Below, in pieces: positions 36,834-46,579 of a stretch of DNA of 64,000 bases. A program made the translations under genes and the position numbers. Below the pieces are notes generated by a model. It did not search any database and had not been told where the DNA came from. It saw only the letters and a list, made by a program, of their open reading frames with translations. The first letter of the stretch is position 1. Each line of letters begins with the position of its first letter. Origin of the DNA: Sorex araneus (Eukaryota; Chordata; Mammalia; Eulipotyphla; Soricidae); NCBI RefSeq assembly GCF_027595985.1, contig NC_073303.1, positions 366,572,636 to 366,636,635 on the forward strand, written 5' to 3'.

Positions 36834-37140
36834 GGCTCGGCCTCTTTCTGCCCCTTGAGAAAACTGAACCTCCGACACAAATTGCAGAGAAGAAAAACAC
36901 TTAAAGAGACAAAGTATTTCCGAAGAGTGTCCACAGTCGTGATAGTGGCACCTCACCTGCCGAGGGCCTTGAGCTGGATTAGAGGGGCCCCCGGCACCCC
37001 AGGAGAGGCAGATGGTTCTGATGACTAAGCCCAGCGTCCCTCCCTGCACTAATATACTTAGCTCATTCCAGGGGAGGAAATCCCGAGTTACTTGCCCCTT
37101 GCCCGACCTGCTTCCAAATTTCAAATCCTCAGCACACACG
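36834..37140 (-). promoter_or_regulatory. CPLX4: CPLX4 5' UTR/promoter region
   Basis: Directly upstream of the start codon. A TAATCC core (plus-strand GGATTA, 36976-36981) lies about 145 bp upstream, a CRX/OTX-type site fitting photoreceptor expression. No clear TATA box; transcription start not placed. Confidence 0.45.
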
Positions 37141-37504
37141 GCTCCATCCCGGTCATCGGTGGTTTATCAGAGGATGAGCACTGTCAGTGGGCAACAAACC
37201 CAGCACAGGACAGACCTGAGTGTGAGGTGTGAGGAAAGAGAGGGGGAAAAGGAAGAAGACTGAAAGGAGGAAGCAATGGAAGTCTAGAGGAGGGCCTGGA
37301 GCCAATGGGCGGTGCCTAAGGGTGGAACTGTCAATCAGCCAGTAGTGGGGGAATTGGAGGGAGGCAAGTCAGAGCAGAGGTGACCAAGGGACCAAGGAGA
37401 TTTGGTGGCAGTTGGTGTGCATGACTTTGTACATCAATACCATCAACTCAAACTTGATTGCAGCATTATTACCTAAGCTTATTAAGAATCTGGTTTTGAT
37501 TTTG

Positions 37505-37680
37505 GTTTTGTTTGGGGCCCACACCCAGTGATGCTCAGAAGTTACCTGGCTGTGACAGGAATCACTCCTGTTGGTGCTTGGGGGACCATGTTGGATGCTG
37601 GGGGTTGAACTTCGGGTCGGCAGTGTGCAAAGCAAATGTGCAAAGCAAACGCCCTCCCTGCTGTACTACGGGCTCGCCCA
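37505..37680 (-). repeat. SINE, minus orientation
   Basis: 'ggggcccacacccagtgatgctcag' to 'gtactacgggctcgccc'; contains a short duplication 'aaagcaaatgtgcaaagcaaac'. Confidence 0.8.
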
Positions 37681-38100
37681 TGTCCCCTTTCTTAAAAGTG
37701 ACCCCCTGGAGTCCATCTGAGCTGTCTGGTGATGGGAACGAGCCAGATTGCCTTAGCTCCAGCCCCTCAAGTCTGCAGCCTGTTGAAAACTGAGCCCTTT
37801 GTGACACAAGTGTGCTTCTTCCCGAGTCACTGCTTCCTTCCGCGGGACCTTCGGCTTGGTGTGGCTTCTCTACTGCTTCTCGGAGATGGTGCCCTGACCT
37901 CAGCCCCCAGTGGTGGCCAGGGGCATCTGGAAGGCTCCCTTTGAGTCCAATAAGGAGAGTTAAATCGTCACTATGGGACTTTCCCAATGCCAGGGGGCTG
38001 TCAAAGCTCCAGGAATATCGGGATGAAACGGAGACTACACAAGACTCGGATTCACAATGGCGGGGAATCTACATATCTAATTAAGGCACCCCAAGGGGAC

Positions 38101-38103
<3 letters not shown>

Positions 38104-38145
<42 letters not shown>
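38104..38145. repeat. (GT)n microsatellite
   Basis: About 21 pure GT units. Confidence 0.95.
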
Positions 38146-38149
<4 letters not shown>

Positions 38150-38297
38150 GAGTTGGCCATCCCTCAGTAAACAGACAACCATCCATCATATTGGAAATGA
38201 ATTATAGGGTCATGGCAAGTTCAGGGCCATGGTAAGTTCAGGTTTAACCCTCAGCTCCACATGGCCCCAGAATAATAATTTTAAAAGAATAAAAGAA

Positions 38298-38460
38298 GGG
38301 GGGTGGTGGGAGGGATACTGGGGACATTGGTGACGGAGAATGGGTGGAGGGAGGGGTACTCGACCATTGTATGACTAGAACGTAATCACAAAAGTCTGTA
38401 AGTCTGTAACTGTACCTCATGGTGATTTATTAAAAAGAAAAAAAGAAAAAGAAATAAGTA
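38298..38460 (+). mobile_element. L1 3' end fragment, plus orientation
   Basis: 'gagggatactggggacattgg', 'actcgaccattgtatgac', 'cctcatggtgatttatta' and A-rich tail. Confidence 0.75.
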
Positions 38461-39204
38461 AAAGTCAATTTGTGATTGCTATATGATTTTAACCTATGTA
38501 AAGAAGGAAATTAAAATTGTTTAATACAATATAATAAAATTTCTATTCTCATTTACACAAGTAAGTTTTCAACCCTGGAATCTAAAATATATTGCATTCA
38601 ATTTTATTTCATACTTGGATCTCATCATGGTAATAATTATGTCTTAGCTGTCATTAATAAAACTTTTAAAAAATAAAAAAAATTGAAAAAGAACAAGAGA
38701 GTTAAAAAAGCCATTTGATGTCACTGTATTATAATGTGTATTACGAAATTCCTATTATATTGGAAGTTAGAAAATGCTACAGCCAGTAGTCGTCTCTGAG
38801 CACCACTGGGTGTGGCCCAAAACACAATGAGCTAAATTGGGTTTTTATCTAGAATGTTTGTTTTATATATGTAATATACATATAAAAGTGCATACTGTAA
38901 GTATGCACGTTCCCATTTCTAGCCAATTAAACATGTGCTTAAAGCAGGCCCCCATGATATTCCAAGGGTTGATCATCAGTGACTGTTCATTCTTACTCTC
39001 CTCTCTCACAGCATTAGTACTTAGTTATAGAGAAACTGTGAAGGGTGGCCGTACACACAGCTGTGGTTGAACATTATCATATCAAGAAACAGATGTAAAG
39101 CTCCTCCCTCCTTCAGGGGAAGTTTCTCTGGGAGATGAACTCAAGGACAAAAATCTCATCCGGGGGTTCAGCACTCCAGATTATTAGGATATTCGATCAA
39201 AGGT

Positions 39205-39212
39205 GGGAGAGA

Positions 39213-39301
<89 letters not shown>

Positions 39302-39362
39302 AGAGAGACGGAGGGAGGGGAGAGAGAGAGAGAGGGAGAGAGAGAGAGACGGAGGGAGGGGA
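39205..39362. repeat. (GA)n tract
   Basis: Pure GA to 39294, then GA interrupted by 'cggaggga'. Confidence 0.95.
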
Positions 39363-39530
39363 GAGAAAATGTCTACCACAGAGGCAGGCTGCAGCGAGAG
39401 GGAAACTGAGGACATTGATGTGGGAAATAGGCACTGGGGGAGGGATGAATGTTGGAACATCAAGTGAAACTCAAATCATGAACACTTTGTATCGCAGGGT
39501 AATTCAATTAAAAAAAAAATAAAAGAAAAC
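39363..39530 (+). mobile_element. L1 3' end fragment, plus orientation
   Basis: 'ggcactgggggagggatgaatg', 'tcgcagggtaattcaatt'-A(n); the GA tract replaces its 5' part. Confidence 0.65.
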
Positions 39531-40082
39531 TGTAGTTTTTCTTCTCTCTTTTTTTGCCTGAGTGAAACAGACAAGCAGAGACAGAGAGACAAGCCAGCAA
39601 GACACACAGCCAGGGAAGTGCAACCTTCCGGACTCCTCAGTCCAGTCCCACCACCTTTCCAAGGGAGGGGAGGGTCACTGCTGCTCTGTGTGGACTATTC
39701 ACTCCTTTGAAAGGGAAAACCCAGACCCCCAGGACCTGGGAGATGGGGCTTGGTGATAATCCTGCACGGGCCTCCCCCTTCCTGGAAAAGTCCCTAAATC
39801 TCAGTTTCCAGAAGGGCCACTTGCCCGGTGCTGTGTCCAGTGCTCATGACGTACCTTTCCCTGCCTGCTGCAGTCTTCCTCAAACCCCTCTTCTGAGCCT
39901 GCCCACTGGGGTTTTAAAGTTTATTTTTATAAAGTTGTTCAGGATGACTTATTACATTCAATATCTCAATGCCAATCCCACCACCATCACACCTCCCCAC
40001 CGCCATTATTTCCAATTTTCCCAACCACCATCCAAGCCTGTCCCAACAGCAGGCCCTAAATAATTTATTTATTTATTTATTT

Positions 40083-40261
40083 TTATTTTTTTTTTTTGCT
40101 TTTTGGGTCACACCCGGCGATGCACAGGGGTTGCTCCTGGCTCTGCACTCAGGAATTACCCCTGGCGGTGCTCAGGGGACCATATGGGATGCTGGGAATC
40201 GAACCTGGGTCGGCCGCGTGCAAGGCAAACGCCCTACCCGCTGTGCTATTGCTCCAGCCCC
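40083..40261 (-). repeat. SINE, minus orientation, young
   Basis: Consensus-like; flanked by 'aataatttattt' on both sides, inserted in copy B. Confidence 0.93.
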
Positions 40262-40396
40262 AATAATTTATTTTTTATTGCTTGTTAGGAATGATTCGCT
40301 CAAAATGGTCAAAAAAGATTTCCTTAGAAGAACGTGTGTGACAATTGTTGTACTTCACCCTGAAGCCATTAAGTCCTTGTATAAGACATTCACTGT

Positions 40397-40640
40397 ATCA
40401 CTGTTATCCTGTTTGTCTATTTACTCGAGTAGGCACCGGTAACGTCTCTATTCCTCCCAGCCCTGAGATAAGTAAGCAGCCTCTCCTTACTTATCTTTCC
40501 CAGTGATTGGAGGCTTTTCCAGGGTCAGGGGAATGAGACCTATCATTACTGTTTTTGGCATATCGAATATGCCACGGGTAGTTTGCCAGGCTCTGCCCAT
40601 GCAGGCAGGATACTCTCGGTAGCTTGCCGGGCTCTCTGAG
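40397..40640 (-). repeat. Variant SINE body, minus orientation
   Basis: Complement of the 34432-34680 body with the longer insert ('ggtcaggggaatgagaccta'), ending 'gccgggctctctgagagg'. Left arm of an inverted pair. Confidence 0.8.
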
Positions 40641-40664
40641 AGGTATATAGAGGTATATATATCT

Positions 40665-40855
40665 GAGTTCGATTCCTCTGCCCCTCTCGGAGAGCCTGGA
40701 AAGCTACCGAGAGTACCGAGCCCATACGGCAGAGCCTGGCAAGCTACCCGTGTGTATTGGATATGCCAAAAACAGTAACAATAAGTCTCTCAATGAGAGA
40801 CATTACTGGTGCTCACTCGAACAAATCAATGAACAATGGAATGACAGTAGTATGT
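40665..40855 (+). repeat. Variant SINE body, plus orientation
   Basis: 'gagttcgattcctctgcccctctcggagagcc' to 'caatggaatgacagtagta'. Right arm of the inverted pair, lacking the longer insert. Confidence 0.8.
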
Positions 40856-41517
40856 ATGTGTATATATATACATATATATATATATACATATATATATTAC
40901 TGTCTATGATTTGTTGCCTACTGTCTGAACTCCATCAAATATGCTGTGGTAATTATGGAAAATGGGTAGGAAGTGTCTTATAATGTGTCCGGAAAGAGGC
41001 CTGGAGCATGGCGGCAGTAGGGTAGTGGAGGTTGGCTGCCGGGGCTGGGTCCCTTGGGGCGGGGAGGGCTCTCACCCGCCCCCCTCTGGGGCGCCTGAGT
41101 GAAAACAGCCTGGCGTGGAGTCTGGTGGCATGGCTATGGGGGCCTCATTTTATGCCCCTGTCTGGGAGGAGCAGCAGTTGAGATCTGGAGGGTGGCCAAT
41201 GAGGAGAGTATCTAGTGCTGGCAAGGTGTGGCAGGGTATGGTTTCTGGGTGTGATCCCTGGGTCACCGGAGATTGGGGGAAGCAGGCAGAGGATCTCTGC
41301 TTCCAGGTCCCGTTGAGTCCAGAGTCCAAGGTCACAAAGTTCCTCATTATCTGGGTACCGTGGGACTTCATGCATGCATGAGGCTCGGCCGGAGCATCTG
41401 GAAAGTGGCCTGGAGCATGGCGGTGGTTGGGTAGTGGAGGTTGACTGCCAGGGCTGGGTCCCTTGGGGCGGGGAGGGTTCTCACTGTTACAGATTAAGCC
41501 TTATGTGTTAATATTTC

Positions 41518-41692
41518 TTTTTTTTTTCTTTTTGGGTCACACCCAGCGATGCTCAGGGGTTACTCCTGGCTCTGAACTCAGGAATTACTCCTGGCAGTGC
41601 TTGGGGGACCATATGGGATGCTGGGGATCGAACACAAGTCGGCCACATGTAGGCAAATGCCCTACCCACTGTACTATCGCTTGCTTTGGCCC
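41518..41692 (-). repeat. SINE, minus orientation
   Basis: 'tctttttgggtcacacccagcgatgc' to 'actgtactatcgc'. Confidence 0.9.
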
Positions 41693-41853
41693 ATGTTAAT
41701 ATTTTCTTAATCGAGATTAGTTGCCTTCTCCTTTACATCACATCCAATGTGGTGGTGTGCGACTCCTGGTATAGCAGTGGTGTCGAGTTTAAGGGGTTGC
41801 TCCAGGAATTCTAAAATTTTGAATGGGGTGATATTGGGTGGAGCTAAATTTTT

Positions 41854-43368
41854 TTTAATTAATTAATTTATTTTTAATTAGTGAATCACCATGAGGGCAC
41901 ATTTACAGATTTATACACTTTTGTGCTTATGCTTCCCTCATACAAAGTTCGGGAACCCATCCCTTCACCAGTGCCCATTCTCCACCACCCGTAAACCCAG
42001 CATCCCTCCCACCCTCCCCAATCCCATCTCCTCCCACCCCACCCTGCCACTGTGGCAGGGTATTCCCTTCTGTTCTCTCTCTCTAATTAGCTGTTGTGGT
42101 TTGCAATAAAGGTGTTGAGTGGCCACTGCGCTCAGTCTCTAGCCCTCATTCAGCCCGCAACTCCCTTCCCCCACATGGCCTTCGACTACATTATAGTTGG
42201 TGATCCCTTCTCTGAGTTGCCCTTTCCCCAGAATGTGAGGCCAGCCTCCAAGCCATGGAGTCAACCTCCTGGTACTTATTTCTACAATTCTTGGGTGTTA
42301 GTCTCCCACTCTGTTATTCTATATGCCATAGATGAGTGCAATCTTTCTATGTCTGTCTCTCTCTTTCTGACTTATTTCACTCAGCATGAAACTTTTCATG
42401 CCGATCCACTTAAATACAAAATTCATGACCTCCTTTTTTTCTGACAGCTGCATAGTATTCCATTGTATAGATGTACCAAAGTTTCCTCAACCAGTCATCC
42501 ATTCTAGGGCATTCGGGTTTTTTCCAGATTCTGGCTATTGTAAACAGTACTGCGATGAACATAAATGTGCAGATGTTGTTTCGATTATACTTTTTTGCCT
42601 CTCTGGGATATATTCCCAGCAGTGGTATTGCTGGGTCAAATGGGAGCTCAATATCTAATTTTTTGAGAATCGTCCATATTGTTTTCCAGAAGGGCTGAAC
42701 CAGTCGGCATTCCCACCAGCAGTGTAGAAGGGTCCCTTTCTCCTCACATCCTCTCCAACAGCGGTTGCTTTTGTTCTTTTGGATGTGTGCTCGTCTCTGT
42801 GGTGTGAGGTGGTATCTCATGGTTGTTTTGATCTGCATCTCTCTGATGATTAGTGATGTAGAGCACTTTTTCATGTGCCTTTTGGCCATTCGTATCTCTT
42901 CCTTGGTAAAGTTTCTGTTCATTTCTTCGCCCCATTTTTTGATGGGGTTGGATGTTTTCTTCTTGTAGAGTTCAACCAGTGCTTTATATACCATTGATAT
43001 CAACCCCTTATCTGATGGGTATTGTGTAAATATCCTTTCCCATTCTGTGGATAGTCTTTGTATTCTGGTCACTGTATCTTTTGCGGTGCAGAAGCTTTTT
43101 AGTTTAATGTAGTCCCATGTGTTGATCTCTGTTTTTACTAGATTGCTTAGTTCCGTGTCACCTTTGAAGATACCTTTATCTTCAATATCGTGGAGGGTTT
43201 TGCCGACCTTGTCTTCAATGTACCTTATGGTTTGTGGTCTAATGTTGAGGTCTTTAATCCACTTTGATCTGACTTTTGTGCATGGTGTCAGGTCAAGGTC
43301 TAAGCCCATTTTTTTGCATGTGGTTGTCCAGTTGTGCCAGCACCATTTGTTAAAGAGACTTTCCTTGT
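41854..43368 (-). mobile_element. 5'-truncated L1 with perfect 18-bp TSD
   Basis: Minus-strand open frame of about 300 codons is the L1 ORF2 C-terminus ([50 protein letters not shown]), ending in a frameshift near 42430; then a 3' UTR and A-rich tail at the left. 'gggtggagctaaattttt' at 41836-41853 and 43369-43386 is the target-site duplication. Reverse transcriptase and endonuclease domains are absent, so the copy is dead. Confidence 0.95.
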
Positions 43369-43742
43369 GGGTGGAGCTAAATTTTTAATTGGATGGTGAC
43401 TTTGGAGTCTGGAGGCATCTCTGCAGTGTGTCGATCTCTTTCGAGATTTGAGTCTCTAGATCAGGGCCATTGACGAGTTTATATGGCAGCGAAGGCAGTT
43501 CACAGGGGAGATAGCCAGGCTCCCGGAAGACAGGGGATGGGGTGAGTTTGCCCATCCCTGACTCCGTGATAGCCTGGAGCTTTTGGTCACCAAACCCACA
43601 GACCTGAGATTTTCAACAGACTCTTTCCTGGATGAGGCTCGTCCTGAGTCTGTGGAATCCAGCTATAAGCATGGAGGTGATGGGTTATGGAGGTTTTCAG
43701 CTGCAGGGGCTGTCTGGGTGGGTGGTCTGCCCACTGAGTTTT

Positions 43743-43920
43743 TTTTTTTTTTTTTTTTGCTTTTTGGGTCACACCCAGCGATGCTCAGGGGTTACTCCTG
43801 GCTTTGCACTCAGGAATTGCTCCTGGCAGTGCTTGGGGACCATATGGGATGCCGGGGATCGAACCCGGGTCGGCCGCGTGCAAGGCAAATGCCCTACCCG
43901 CTGTGCTATCGCTCCAGCCC
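43743..43920 (-). repeat. SINE, minus orientation, TSD ctgcccactgagtttt
   Basis: Consensus copy; 16-bp duplication at 43727-43742 and 43921-43936. Confidence 0.95.
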
Positions 43921-44424
43921 CTGCCCACTGAGTTTTAATGCTATATCTCACCCAGGATTTCTGTGGGTCAACATAGGAGAGGATACTATTATTGCCTGAA
44001 GCCACTTCACAGACTTCTTGTTGTCTTGGGGTCATACCCAAGACAGAACTTTTTTTTTTTTTTTGGTCTTTCAGGAATGTTTATCGGGTCCTTGTGATGT
44101 ACTATGTTGCTCATAATGGAGTTGTTTCAAGCATACAACCTTCCAACACCAATCCCACCACAAATGTCCCCATCCCTCCACCAATATCCCCAGGTTCCCT
44201 TCTATCCTGTGGTGGGGATATAATACATTTATTTCATATTACCTGGTCCAATAAAACTTAAAGGAAAGGCAAACAGAATTATTAAAAATCAGTAAAAGTC
44301 AATTTGCAATGAATTTCTGTTTTTAACCTCCCTTACTCTGGTAGGGGACAACCATATCACCATTAGTGAGTGCTATACTCAAGGGCACATGAAAAGAAGT
44401 TTCTCCTGTTCTTTATTTTTTATT

Positions 44425-44596
44425 TATTTTGCTTTTTGGGTCACACTCAGCGATGCACAGGAGTTACTCCTGGCTTTGCACTCAGGAATTACTCCTGGCG
44501 ATGCTCGGGGGACCATATGGGATGCTGGGAATCGAACCCGGGTCAGCCTCGTGCAAGGCAAATGCCCTACCCGCTGTGCTATCACGCCAGGCCCTC
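44425..44596 (-). repeat. SINE, minus orientation
   Basis: 'gctttttgggtcacactcagcgatgcac' to 'gtgctatcacgccaggccc'. Confidence 0.9.
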
Positions 44597-44779
44597 TCCT
44601 GTTCTTTAAAGGCACCTTTTTAAACACTTCACACAAAACTGGTTTCAAGGCTATGAATTCCTTAAATTATTTCATGTCCATAAAGCTTTGTATAGTTCCT
44701 GAATGATAATCCAGCCAGAGTATTATTGGTGAAATGATCATTTGGTTGAGTTTTAGTACTCTACCTTTCTACTCTGTTC

Positions 44780-45440
44780 TGACTTGTAGTCTCATTTAAG
44801 GCTCTGCTGTACATCTAATGGGCTTTCCTTTTGTAAATTGTTTTTTATCTCGCTGCATTCAATATTTTTGGATTTTGTCATTTTGAGTATGTTTCAAAAT
44901 TTTCAATATCAGTCTGTTTTCACTGGGATCCTTTGGTCTTCTTGGATCTCGGTAAGTTCTTACTGATAATTTCCCTAGCAAATGTTTCTCCATCACATTT
45001 ACCTTCCTGTTCTTTAGGGACTTTTGTGATTCTTACATTGTTCCTCTTGAACTCCCATGGTTCTGGTATGCTGTTCATTTCTTTCCAGGCTATTTTCCAC
45101 TTTCTGCTGTTTCTTAATGGTTTCCTCCGATTCTCATCTTGGAGTTCCTTGATCTTTTGCTCAGCTTCTGTCTGTCATTCAGATGTTCAGAGCTTCTATG
45201 GACTTTTTGTTTTTATTTTTTAATATTACACACCATGTTCTTCATCTCTGGAATGGATTTTTCAACTCTTTCTTGTGCTCCGCTGCTACCTGTGCTATCA
45301 TCTCTTTGAACTCATTGAATATCCTCACTGTAGTGTCTCTAAAGACACTCGCTGTGTTGGGGACTTTCTGGTGTTATGTCTTCAGTGCTGTTGTTTTCGC
45401 TCATTGAGCTGCGAGGGCTTCTCTGTTTTCCCCACTGATT
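44780..45440 (-). mobile_element. Unidentified LINE-like segment
   Basis: T-rich plus strand with wording typical of antisense LINE sequence ('cattcaatatttttggattttgtcatttt'). A minus frame gives a polar, coiled-coil-like stretch (RIFNEFKEMIAQVAAEHKKE). Possibly an old L1 5'/ORF1 region; not a host gene that I recognise. Confidence 0.35.
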
Positions 45441-45654
45441 TTCTAGTGTCCTTGTATTGGGGAGCCTTTGTGATTACCCAGCCCTGGAGATACTGAGGGA
45501 TTAAGCTGGAGACTTGCTCTGTCTTCTCTGCTCACCTAGGAGCTGTGGTGTGGGGTCCTTAATATGGTGAGGTGAGTATGCAGGTGGCTGGCACCCACCT
45601 GGTAGGGTGGGGCTCTGCCTCCATCTGGAATTGGCCCAGTGATGTCAGCCAGAG

Positions 45655-45808
45655 GCCCGTCACACCTGGGATGGTGAAGCAGCTAGGAGGTGCCTCAGGA
45701 CTACTGCAGGGGACCATACGCTATGTTGGGACAGGAACCAGGTGGCCCGTGTGCAAGGCGAGTGCTCTCCCTTGCACTCTCTCTAGGCACTATCACTCCA
45801 GCCCCTCA
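45655..45808 (-). repeat. SINE, minus orientation, old
   Basis: 'gtcacacctgggatggtgaagcagc' to 'ggcactatcactccagcccc'. Confidence 0.65.
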
Positions 45809-46057
45809 CAGATTCTTCTGAATCTCAGACCCATCATCCCTTCCTTGGGTGGGAAGGCTGAGATGCAAACCCCAGATTTATCTGACACCAAAGCCCTGTT
45901 CTTTCCTCACGACACAGACTCTCCGAATTGTTCAGTTAAATTCTTTCCAAAGAGATTTTTAAATTGCTGCTGGGTAGGATTGTGGGGTCCCACTTTACTG
46001 ATATTTATAATCATCAATCAAGGCAAAAGCACTCAATCATATACTATGTATCTATAT

Positions 46058-46215
46058 ATTTTTTGGCTTTTTGGGTCACACCTGGTGATCCTCAGGGGTT
46101 ACTCCTGGTTCTGCACGCAGGAATTACTCCTGGCAGTGCTTGGGGGACCATATGCTGGAGATCAAACCTGCACCGGCTGCCTACCAGGCAAACGCCCTAC
46201 CCGCTGAACTATACA
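46058..46215 (-). repeat. SINE, minus orientation
   Basis: 'ttggctttttgggtcacacctggtgatcc' to 'cccgctgaactatacagcc'. Confidence 0.88.
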
Positions 46216-46274
46216 GCCTCTTGTGTTGCATTTTTTCCTGACCAGCAAGGCTAAACTTTCCTCCCCCGCCCTGA

Positions 46275-46412
46275 TTTTTGGGTCACACCTGGCGATGCAC
46301 AGGGGTTACCCTTGGTGGTGCTCAGGGGACGATATGGGATGCTGGGAATCGAACCTGGGTTGGCGTGTGCAAGGCAAACGCCCTCCCGGCTGTGCTACTG
46401 CTCCAGCCCCAA
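46275..46412 (-). repeat. SINE, minus orientation, internally deleted
   Basis: 'atttttgggtcacacctggcgatgcac' to 'tgctactgctccagcccc', missing about 30 bp of the middle. Confidence 0.88.
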
Positions 46413-46579
46413 GGCTAAACATTTTGACAATCACTGTTTCTTCTTCCCTTTTCAAGCTTGTGTGTGGTGAACCAGCATGCAGTACACAAGAATGAAATAC
46501 AAATCGACACAAATTTGAGAAATATGAAGCTACCTGAGATGGATAAAGAAAATAAGGAGAAAATAAACAAATTTACTAA

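Larger units (their letters stand above)
39910..41490. mobile_element. Unclassified dispersed repeat, copy B
   Basis: Shares ordered blocks with copy A at 16025-17430 and contains two inserted or component SINE bodies in opposite orientation, (TA)n (40856-40898), and a GC-rich 3' part that recurs at 41408-41490 ('gcatggcggtggttgggtagtggagg'). Similar text also appears at 43660-43740. No protein domain was seen. Confidence 0.5.

Noticed and set aside
42410-43309. 299-codon minus frame as a possible host gene
   Set aside because: It is the C-terminal part of L1 ORF2 within a TSD-bounded insertion.
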